Assembly: GCA_964448115.1 (NCBI GenBank)
Contig: CAYUVA010000043.1
Span: 1 to 39,414 of the forward strand
Source of the DNA: CAYUVA01 sp964448115 [NCBI: uncultured bacterium]
GTDB taxonomy: Bacteria; CAYUVA01
DNA length: 39,414 nucleotides
Direction: 5' to 3'
Below, one piece after another: positions 33,317 to 39,414 of the stretch (positions within the stretch are counted from its first letter, which is position 1; the number at the start of each line of letters is the position of its first letter). The notes under the pieces were generated by a model. That model had not been told where the DNA came from. It saw nothing but the letters and a program-made list of their open reading frames with translations, and did not search any database. The position numbers were made by a program, and so were the translations under genes.

Positions 33317-34426
33317 CTAAAAGCGAACCGAACGCTGCGGTTCGGGGATGAATCTCTTCGTGGTGATACGCATAAAATCCCTCAGGTAGGTAATATTATA
33401 GCACCCAATGGGGCATTTCCCCTCGAATATTGAACGCCTTATCATAAGCGCATCCGGCGATCTCCACAAATCGAGTATATCTTCAGAAAGAAGGTTGCCC
33501 ACCGAGTGCGGGTATTCCCAGACGCAACAGGGCTTCAGGTTGCCCATAACATCGACCCCGAATGAGTATGCCAATCCACCGCAGCGCACCGGCAGCCTCG
33601 GCGATGACCAATATAGCGGCGCAAAGCGGTAATAGAACCAGTTCCTTGCCACCCGGTAGTCCCTGCTCCTAAGATAAGCTATCGCCTCCCTGTATCGCTT
33701 GATATCGCAGGGAAGGCGGGGATAGAAGTCCCGCTGACCCTGCACCGGGTTCAGGTTGAAGTAAATGCCCAGATCCCGGCTCAGCTTGAAGGCATCAATA
33801 ACCTGGTGCAGGTTGCGATTGGTAGCGACGAAGGTGATCTCGATCTTGTCGCCCTCGAGGTATCTTTTAAGCGACTCGATCCCACCGATAGCCCGCTGGA
33901 ATGCTCCCTTGCGGTCTCGAAGCTCATCATGCAGCTCTTCCATTCCATCAATGCTGACGCTTACATAGATGGCATCTTTGAAGCGACCTAGCTTCTCGGC
34001 ATATCGTTCAAGAAGCATTCCGTTGGTGCTGAGCAGAAGAAATAACCCCTTTCTATATGCCTTGTCCATTATCTCGATGATGTCAGGGTGGGTGAGTGGC
34101 TCGCCGCCTGTGATGTTTAGCTCTTTTACTCCCAAAGCATGGGCAGCATCGATGATTTTCTCTGCCGAATCCAGCGCCATTATCCTGGGATTCTCCATCG
34201 TCTTGAACTCGCAGAAGATGCATGACAGGTTGCAGACCTCGCTGATCAGAAGGTTCATCGAGACCGGCAATGGGGGATCAGCATTGCCACCAAGGTGCGC
34301 CAGGTACTTTTTAATAAAGGCGCGATCAGCTCTATGCTGCCTTACTTTATCTCGCAGTACCCAATACGGATACCGATAGTCTTTTACCGTTCGTCTTATG
34401 TGTTGAAGCCACCTACTTAATGGCAA
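33317..34426 (-). CDS. Radical SAM/SPASM protein 2
   Basis: 369 residues, TTG start with GGAG 7 nt upstream. The radical SAM motif is CNLSCIFC (Cys65, Cys69, Cys72), followed by LNITGGEPLTHPDI, LLSTNGMLLE and VSVSIDGMEELHDELR. The SPASM-type C-terminus contains RCGGLAYSFGVDVMGNLKPC, a second Cys directly after, and KCPIGC. It differs clearly in sequence from its neighbour (ordinary GGEP here, GGGEP there; different cysteine spacing), so the two probably do different chemistry or act in sequence. It overlaps the upstream GT4 gene by 14 nt, and the next radical SAM gene follows after 7 nt. Confidence 0.9.
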   Translation of the reverse strand: MPLSRWLQHIRRTVKDYRYPYWVLRDKVRQHRADRAFIKKYLAHLGGNADPPLPVSMNLLISEVCNLSCIFCEFKTMENPRIMALDSAEKIIDAAHALGVKELNITGGEPLTHPDIIEIMDKAYRKGLFLLLSTNGMLLERYAEKLGRFKDAIYVSVSIDGMEELHDELRDRKGAFQRAIGGIESLKRYLEGDKIEITFVATNRNLHQVIDAFKLSRDLGIYFNLNPVQGQRDFYPRLPCDIKRYREAIAYLRSRDYRVARNWFYYRFAPLYWSSPRLPVRCGGLAYSFGVDVMGNLKPCCVWEYPHSVGNLLSEDILDLWRSPDALMIRRSIFEGKCPIGCYNITYLRDFMRITTKRFIPEPQRSVRF

Positions 34427-35600
34427 AATAAAGCTCCTTATAACGCAATGCTATCCTTTCCCAGTCGTAGCCTTGCACGAACTCCCATCCGTTGGCGGCG
34501 AGTTGTCCAGCCAACTTCGGATCCTCGATCAATTTGCATACAGCCTGAGCCATGTCTTCCGGGGTTTCTGCGATGAGTACATTCTCGCCATGAGTAAGCT
34601 CGATCCCCTCGATCCCCTTGGCTGTCGAGACTATGGGTACGCGTGCTGCCAGGTACTCGAAGATCTTCAGGCGCGTGCCTCCACCGCTGCGAATCGGAAC
34701 CACCGCAACATCGGCAGCCGACAGATGGCTGGGCAGATCCGCCACCGCTCCAGTGAAGATACAGTCATCATTATTCACCAGGTAGGGGGGAAAATTTCTA
34801 CCAACCAGCAGCGCCTTAACACCATGCCCGGCTTGTTTTATAAAAGGGATGATCTGAAAAATGATCTCCTTAAGCGCAGCAAGGTTGGGTGCATAGGTAT
34901 AATCGCCGTGAAATACTATTATGGGCGAGTCGATATTCAGCAACTCCCGCACCCGCTGGGGGGTTAGGCTCTGATAGCGCTCAAGGGCGACCCCGTGAGG
35001 GATTATCGCTATCTTGCCCTGCTCGATACCTAGTTCCATAAGCCTTTGTTTATCGGCTTGCGAAACGGTGATCAAGTGATTGACCTTCTTGCACATTGCT
35101 TTTTCAACTGCCACTGCGAAGCGCTCTCCCTTTTCATCGAGGCTCCCCTGCTCCTTCAGCCTATGGCACTCGATGTTATGTTCCACCAGGGAGCTTTTTA
35201 TCCCCAATAGTCCAGCAGCGAACAGCACCGGAGCAGCAAAGGCAGTGAACTCGGCTTGCAGAAGATCGAGTTTCTCCCTGGCTGCTACATATAGAGCCTT
35301 AACGAACAGGTTGAGATCGAATAACGGCATATAGATCAGGCGGTCATGAAAAGGGATGCGATAATATGACAAGACAGCATTGGCAAGGAATTGGTTCTTA
35401 GGATAAAACCTCATCCAGAAGGGATATCGCATAAGCTCAGGCTCGGCATCTCTGAAGCGAAGATATCCTGTATCATCGGTGGTGATGAGATAAGTCTCCA
35501 CGCCGACCCTGCCTAAATATCGGGCAGTGGAGACTATCTTGGCAGCAGCGCCGTGGATCTCGGGGAAAACATCCCCCCTGGTAACCATCCCGACCTTCAT
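34413..35600 (-). CDS. Glycosyltransferase family 4 (first gene of the seven-gene run)
   Basis: 395 residues, GT-B fold. The N-terminal acceptor region is EIHGAAAKIVSTARYLGRVG. The C-terminal donor region has VFHGDYTYAPNLAALKEI, FTGAVADLPSHLSAADVAVV and GTRLKIFEYLAARVPIVST, the GT4 donor-site E-x7-type region. The protein should add a sugar on the cytoplasmic side of the membrane. The ATG at 35600 has only a weak AGG nearby. It is the first gene of the run ending at 24252, and the gap before it holds the CACAAAG repeat and the dam remnant, so the promoter must lie in or next to repeat sequence. Confidence 0.88.
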   Translation of the reverse strand: MKVGMVTRGDVFPEIHGAAAKIVSTARYLGRVGVETYLITTDDTGYLRFRDAEPELMRYPFWMRFYPKNQFLANAVLSYYRIPFHDRLIYMPLFDLNLFVKALYVAAREKLDLLQAEFTAFAAPVLFAAGLLGIKSSLVEHNIECHRLKEQGSLDEKGERFAVAVEKAMCKKVNHLITVSQADKQRLMELGIEQGKIAIIPHGVALERYQSLTPQRVRELLNIDSPIIVFHGDYTYAPNLAALKEIIFQIIPFIKQAGHGVKALLVGRNFPPYLVNNDDCIFTGAVADLPSHLSAADVAVVPIRSGGGTRLKIFEYLAARVPIVSTAKGIEGIELTHGENVLIAETPEDMAQAVCKLIEDPKLAGQLAANGWEFVQGYDWERIALRYKELYFAIK

Positions 35601-35613
35601 AACCTATAATTTA

Positions 35614-35720
35614 TCACGCTAGGACACAAAGAAGAAGAAAGAGTTTCACGCAAAGTCGAAAGAAATAGAAGTCTCACCCAAAGACGCAAAGTCGCAAAGT
35701 ATCAAAGAGAATGCAAAGAT
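35614..35720 (+). repeat. CACAAAG-type dispersed repeat, long degenerate copy 4
   Basis: About 105 bp of repeating AAAG words, including GGACACAAAGAAGAAG, TTTCACGCAAAGTCG, CACCCAAAGACGCAAAGTCG and AATGCAAAG. It is longer and more degenerate than the other copies. It sits directly upstream of the first gene of the seven-gene run, on the opposite strand. Confidence 0.7.
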
Positions 35721-35744
35721 AATATATTACGAGCAACATCAATA

Positions 35745-35958
35745 GATGAGTCGTTTTTAGGTAAACCTTTTGGTTATGCTCTAACGAAGAATACCATTCA
35801 TCGTTGACAAAGCCCCTGCGAGCTGCGAACAAGGCTTTGCAGGGCGTTCACTTTCAGGTGTTCGATTTTCGAACTATGGTGGATTTGGCTCATGAGGGAG
35901 ACTTCATCTACTTCGATCGCCCTATGAGCCAATAAGCAAAACAGCGAATTTTTTTGCT
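35745..35958 (+). pseudogene. Decayed Dam-type (D12) N6-adenine DNA methyltransferase
   Basis: Translating in pieces gives a convincing piece of the D12 methyltransferase C-terminal region. 35760-35810 reads GKPFGYALTKNTIH (compare the family's FNVPFGRYKNP). Another frame from about 35811 reads LRAANKALQGVHFQVFDF, then MVDLAHEGDFIYFD. After a one-base deletion near 35918, the next frame continues PPYEPISKTANF. Joined, this restores the catalytic DPPY and the downstream SKTxNF of Dam enzymes. At least two frameshifts, with the N-terminal FxGxG domain and the end of the protein missing, show that it is dead. It abuts the CACAAAG repeat on the left and the GT4 gene (35973) on the right. Confidence 0.8.
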
Positions 35959-35972
35959 AAAATAGTCTTATC

Positions 35973-37040
35973 ATGAAGCTGATCATTTTCGCTCCACATC
36001 CGCCGGGTAATGCCAGCAGCCACCATCGTGTATATCAGTACATACCCCATCTCGAAAAGGCGGGTATCGAGTGCACGGTGCGACCATTCTACTCGAAAGA
36101 ACTGTTTAAGATGCTCTACCAGAGTGGAAAGGTCTTCAAGAAAGGGCTTTTATTCTTATGGTGTCTGCTGAGGAGAGCTTATCATGCCCTGACTGCATAC
36201 CGATACGATGCTGTCTTCATCCATCGTGAGATAAATCCGCTACGAGGCAAGTGCCTTGAATGGCTGCTGATCAGGATAAACCCACGAGTCATATTCGACT
36301 TCGATGATGCGATCTACCTGCCGGTGCAGCATGTAAAAAGGTTCGGCTTGATCCTAAAAGACCCGAAAAAGGCTTATCTCTGGATGAAGAAAGCGCGGGT
36401 TGTGATTGCAGGAAACCGGCATCTCGCCGAGGTGGCTCGAAAATACAACAGTGATGTTGAGATATTACCAACTCCGGTCGATCTTGAGCGGTATAAGCTA
36501 GAGGAAAAAGGCGCTCAAGATTCGCTTACCATCGGCTGGATCGGCACCCAGGACAACCTTCGTTACCTGGAGAGGATCATCCCTGCACTGCGTGAACTAG
36601 CAAAGCGCCACCGTTTCAGGTTTCTCATCTTCTCTGGCGCAAGCATCGATGTCCCCGAAGTGAACATTGAACATGTCAAGTGGAGCAACCATATTGAGCC
36701 AAAGGTGCTAAGATGCTTCGACATTGGAGTTTATCCGCTTCCAGATGACCAGTGGACACGAGGCAAATGTGCCTTCAAGGGACTGCTTTATCTTGCCAAC
36801 GGTATCCCGGGGGTCTATTCAAGGCTGCCTGCAATCGAGGAGATAATCAAGCAGGGGCTTAATGGCTTCATAGCATCCGAAACAAAGGAATGGATCGAGT
36901 ATCTCGAAATCTTGATTCAGGATGAGCAACTACGGACAACAATGGGTAACATCGCTCGCCAGACATTCCCAAATGCGTTTGAGCTAAGATACTGCGCAGA
37001 AACATTGATAAAAAATCTCAATAAGATAACAAGATCATAA
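35973..37040 (+). CDS. Glycosyltransferase family 4
   Basis: 355 residues, GT-B fold. The N-terminal domain has APHPPGNASSHHRVYQYIPH (acceptor side). Further on are FDFDDAIYLP, VIAGNRHLAEVARKY and PTPVDLERY between the two domains, then the donor domain with IGWIGTQDNLRYL and KGLLYLANGIPGVYS in place of the usual E-x7-E segment. It is divergent from the seven-gene run and could belong to the same glycan pathway. The ATG lacks a good Shine-Dalgarno. TAAAAT at 35958-35963 lies about 10 nt before it, as in a leaderless promoter, and the promoter would then sit on the end of the dam remnant. Confidence 0.88.
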   Translation: MKLIIFAPHPPGNASSHHRVYQYIPHLEKAGIECTVRPFYSKELFKMLYQSGKVFKKGLLFLWCLLRRAYHALTAYRYDAVFIHREINPLRGKCLEWLLIRINPRVIFDFDDAIYLPVQHVKRFGLILKDPKKAYLWMKKARVVIAGNRHLAEVARKYNSDVEILPTPVDLERYKLEEKGAQDSLTIGWIGTQDNLRYLERIIPALRELAKRHRFRFLIFSGASIDVPEVNIEHVKWSNHIEPKVLRCFDIGVYPLPDDQWTRGKCAFKGLLYLANGIPGVYSRLPAIEEIIKQGLNGFIASETKEWIEYLEILIQDEQLRTTMGNIARQTFPNAFELRYCAETLIKNLNKITRS

Positions 37041-37136
37041 CAATATTGAAATATATCGAACCTTTGGGGATACTTGCATTTTTTCTTACTAGAGTTAATA
37101 TAGGGTTTAAGTTAAAGGTTTTTTTAGGAGTCATAG

Positions 37137-37700
37137 ATGAGTGGAACTAAATTTTTTAGCTTTTTTATCTTAGTTGCCTTGATAGCCATGTTAGTGAACG
37201 CCTGTAGCACTGATGAGACCAAGACCTATCTTTACGGCGCATTCATAGCAGCCAATCCGGACCCCCCCGACTATTCGGTCGCTATGGTGGAACGGGAGCA
37301 GACCAGCGATTATTTCATCGTGGATATAACCGTTTTTGACATCAACGATACTGCCGTTTACGCCGCTGCCTTCGATGTAGTTTACAATCCAGAGGTGATA
37401 GAGTTTATTGAGTGGGAGCAGGGCGAGTATCTTGAACAAACATGCAGCAGTGTCAATTATGCCGTGGAGCCGGATAGCGTGGAGGAAGGTAGGATCATTG
37501 TTGGCATCACCCAGAGCGGCAGTTGTCCAGGTGTGTTAGGAGGTATTGGAGTCCTATTGTCTATGAAATTTAGCGTCATTGCGGAAAAAAAGACTATCAT
37601 GGCATTTGAGAACAACGGACTTTATGATCCCGATGGTAAATATATTACCGGGATTTTATGGTACGGGGGCAGGGCATTCGGCACTGAGACAACAAGATAG
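37137..37700 (+). CDS. Lipoprotein with a cohesin-like domain
   Basis: 187 residues, ATG with AGGAG 6 nt upstream. A lipobox VNAC makes Cys23 the lipid-anchored end. The rest (about 45-180) has the beta-sandwich pattern of cohesin-type domains: VAMVEREQTSDYFIVDITVF, then YAAAFDVVYNPEVIEFIEWE, RIIVGITQSG, GIGVLLSMKFSV and FENNGLYDPDGK. Cohesins hold dockerin partners outside the cell, in cellulosomes and in other extracellular assemblies of bacteria and archaea. No dockerin or secreted enzyme is in the window. It follows the GT4 gene by about 96 bp and faces the GT-C gene at 37836. A related carbohydrate-binding fold is the alternative. Confidence 0.72.
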   Translation: MSGTKFFSFFILVALIAMLVNACSTDETKTYLYGAFIAANPDPPDYSVAMVEREQTSDYFIVDITVFDINDTAVYAAAFDVVYNPEVIEFIEWEQGEYLEQTCSSVNYAVEPDSVEEGRIIVGITQSGSCPGVLGGIGVLLSMKFSVIAEKKTIMAFENNGLYDPDGKYITGILWYGGRAFGTETTR

Positions 37701-37835
37701 AAAATTCAGATACTCACACTCATCCTGAGTATGAAACCGTATATGAACATACCCTCTTGCTCATATCTCTCGCCAGATATCTTAATATTACAGTTCGCGT
37801 AGTAATCTTTATTTGTCATAAGGCATGAAAGGCAT

Positions 37836-39143
37836 TCAATCAAATTTTGCATCCTTCTTTAACTGCATTATCCTCAGCTCTTTGGGATACATCAGCATCT
37901 TGCCGGGCCAGGGGTCGAATATCCCCTTTACCGCAAGCCAAATCGAGGTGCACAATATCAAAAGCAATGTCGCCGCTATAAATCTACGCTTCAGCAGTGG
38001 CAAAATCCTCGGCAGGAAAACAAACAACAATGGTATCATGCTGATGTAATACCTCGTAGAGTAGCCTATGCCACCGTAAGAGGTCGTACTCAGGATGTGA
38101 TAGCTGATGTGCAAGACGACCACAAACACGAACGCCATCGCCTGGCGCCGGTGCCTTGCCGTCGGCTTAAGCGCCTCGATCAACAGCATCATAAGTCCAA
38201 CTACCAGTATTGGGCTGTAGCGAAACAAGCCGCGATCCCCCAAGAGCGAATGCCAGGCGTAATTCAATGTAGAACTCCAGGTCTTCTCCTCGAAGTTCTC
38301 CGGTGGTTGCCTAAGCCAATGCCCCACTTGCCAAGCCTCCGGGTGCAGGTACGATGGCAGCAGGTCGCCAAAGACCATGTAATTTACCGTAAAGTGCACT
38401 GCTAATGGTGGTATCATGCCCGCAAACAATAGGAGTATGCGCCATCGATATAATTTTCGGTAGCTAACAAGAAAAATTGTGCTCCCTAAGGACATGAATG
38501 CCCCGCCTGGCGCCTCAAACGACCCACCAAATCCGAGTAAAAGCCCCATCAGAAGAAGGCTACCATCGCTTATTCGCTCCGACTCCCTCATTGAGAACAG
38601 AAGATAGATAACCCCCGTTATGCAAGCCGCCGCTGGCACATGTGCATTGAAGGTTACGCTGTACGACAGTAGGATAGTCGAAATTACAAAGCTAAGTGCC
38701 ATAAACACACTCCAGGAATGACCCATCATAAATGCATCCCTGCTGAGGTGATACATGAGGTAAGCGCAAAACAAGCTGCACAAGCCAACCGTACAAAGAG
38801 TAACCACCCAATAACAGAGCCACATCTGCCCACTGAAGCTGATACCGACTACATTATAGAGTAGCCAGTAGATTACGGCACCCCAAAGGCTGAGCATAGG
38901 GAGTTTATCGCTGTAAAGCCTGCCGTTGACCAGGATCTTATCGCCAGTCTCGAATACCTTGCTTTGGTCGATAGACAAGCTGCCACGCTCAACAAGAGAC
39001 TCCACGGTAGCAAGACGACTGCGGTCATTCCATGAGCCAGGCTGATGTTTAGTCGCCAATAAAAGTAGCAGCGCCAGCCCAATCAACCACTTAAGCCTTA
39101 ATATGTACCTGCAAGCACCCACCAATACTAATTTATCACGCAA
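37836..39143 (-). CDS. GT-C membrane protein related to the 26777-28804 gene
   Basis: 435 residues with about 10 membrane helices. The first extracytoplasmic loop reads NDRSRLATVESLVERGSLSI, then NGRLYSDKLPMLSLWGAVIY, the same SR..(L/T)V..SLxID..YSDK pattern as the larger GT-C/TPR protein, but here without TPR repeats. A later loop has SLLGDRGLFRYSPILVV. This is the ArnT/PMT-like GT39 group that uses polyprenyl-phosphate sugars at the periplasmic face. Acceptor unknown. The start has no strong ribosome site; ATG at 39143 is the first in frame. It is convergent with the cohesin-like lipoprotein, 135 bp apart, and the gap between them holds only a short ACTCA-TCC-TGAGT inverted repeat. Confidence 0.85.
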   Translation of the reverse strand: MRDKLVLVGACRYILRLKWLIGLALLLLLATKHQPGSWNDRSRLATVESLVERGSLSIDQSKVFETGDKILVNGRLYSDKLPMLSLWGAVIYWLLYNVVGISFSGQMWLCYWVVTLCTVGLCSLFCAYLMYHLSRDAFMMGHSWSVFMALSFVISTILLSYSVTFNAHVPAAACITGVIYLLFSMRESERISDGSLLLMGLLLGFGGSFEAPGGAFMSLGSTIFLVSYRKLYRWRILLLFAGMIPPLAVHFTVNYMVFGDLLPSYLHPEAWQVGHWLRQPPENFEEKTWSSTLNYAWHSLLGDRGLFRYSPILVVGLMMLLIEALKPTARHRRQAMAFVFVVVLHISYHILSTTSYGGIGYSTRYYISMIPLLFVFLPRILPLLKRRFIAATLLLILCTSIWLAVKGIFDPWPGKMLMYPKELRIMQLKKDAKFD

Positions 39144-39243
39144 TAAAGCAAAGCAACAGGTTCTCTTTGGAATTTTCTAAATATGCAATTATTTTACAAA
39201 AATCATGATATTTTACGATTTTTTTAGAATAAAGGAAAGAAAG

Positions 39244-39298
39244 AGGATCACGCAAAGACTCAAAGAACCCAAAGAAGAAAGGTCAGAAGACACAAAAA
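39244..39298 (+). repeat. CACAAAG-type dispersed repeat, copy 5
   Basis: Reads GGATCACGCAAAGACTCAAA, then GAACCCAAAGAAGAAAGG and AGACACAAAAATC. Same family as the other four copies. The gap 39144-39414 also holds a very AT-rich stretch (39170-39235), a likely promoter side for the GT-C gene, and no gene that I can support. Confidence 0.65.
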
Positions 39299-39301
39299 TC
39301 T

Positions 39302-39344
39302 TGACGCGCAAAATTGAGTTATCTTTCTATGGAAGTAATCTAAA
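39302..39344 (+). repeat. 43-bp dispersed repeat, copy B
   Basis: Begins TGACGCGCAAAATTGAGTTA and continues TCTTTCTATGGAAGTAATCTAA. It matches the unit at 19571-19613 at most positions. Both lie just downstream of a CACAAAG repeat. Confidence 0.6.
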
Positions 39345-39393
39345 GCCTCTTCCTTATCACCTGTGATTCAGACAGTAATTTTGTGGCTATTAG

Positions 39394-39413
39394 GCTCCTG
39401 ATTTATCAGGGGC
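39394..39413. repeat. Hairpin at the window end
   Basis: GCTCCTGAT-TT-ATCAGGGGC forms a 9-bp stem with one G-T pair and a 2-nt loop. It could be a terminator, a repeat unit or the edge of an element continuing beyond the window; without the flank it cannot be classed. Confidence 0.35.
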
Positions 39414-39414
39414 T

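Noticed and set aside
32155-34426. A possible RiPP system around the two radical SAM/SPASM genes.
   Set aside because: Gaps are 7 nt or negative, so no precursor-peptide gene can fit between them, and no peptidase or RRE-type partner was recognised in the run.
35614-35720. Regularly spaced AAAG words resembling a CRISPR array.
   Set aside because: The units are 6-12 bp, degenerate and without constant-length spacers, and no cas gene is present.
35886-35931. A long inverted repeat (TGGCTCATGAGGG with CCCTATGAGCCA), which looked like an attenuator upstream of the GT4 gene.
   Set aside because: Both arms fall in codons of the dam remnant (LAHEG and PPYEP), so coding history explains them, and no T-run follows. 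A secondary use is not excluded.

Overview
The window carries about 25 protein genes from a diderm bacterium. Evidence for two membranes is an Omp85-type outer-membrane barrel, a LolA-like protein, a family-9 (heptosyltransferase-type) glycosyltransferase and several lipoproteins together with Lgt. No rRNA, tRNA or other reliable lineage marker is present. GyrA resembles versions I associate with Planctomycetes-like and candidate-phylum bacteria, and many genes are only family-level recognisable. An uncultivated candidate phylum is my best guess, but that is inference.

Layout. 1-1709 (-): a secreted or membrane-anchored caspase-like protein, cut by the window start. 2029-4907 (-): a GT4 glycosyltransferase and glycerol kinase, separated by a repeat-filled gap. 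About 5130-5330: a decayed IS110-type transposase start. 5574-8893 (+): a thiolase-fold protein without the usual catalytic residues, its DUF35 partner with a long acidic tail, and a winged-helix-like protein. 8980-13686 (+): an envelope cluster of a LolA-like protein, two small lipoproteins, and a large protein joining a zinc metallopeptidase, a TolB-type propeller and an Omp85-type barrel. 13693-15219 (-): a neutral-ceramidase-like enzyme. 15491-18520 (+): gyrA and a small anchored protein that seems to lack a standard start codon. 18534-19322 (-): lgt. 19700-21826 (+): a metallophosphoesterase and a GT9 enzyme. 21858-22637 (-): an unknown membrane protein. 22788-24245 (+): a sulfatase-fold lipoprotein.

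24252-35600 (-) is a tightly packed seven-gene run. In transcription order it is GT4, radical SAM/SPASM, radical SAM/SPASM, GHMP sugar kinase, YfhO-type membrane protein, GT-C/TPR membrane protein, and TPR/jelly-roll protein. It looks like a pathway that makes, modifies and exports a glycoconjugate, and it is the best candidate here for an undescribed system. It is followed by a decayed Dam-type DNA adenine methyltransferase (about 35745-35958), another GT4 (+), a cohesin-like lipoprotein (+) and a second GT-C membrane protein (-).

The larger intergenic gaps are unusually rich in dispersed repeats (a CACAAAG-rich family, a 43-bp family and small palindromes) and in decayed genes, while the ends of convergent genes lie as little as 6 bp apart.
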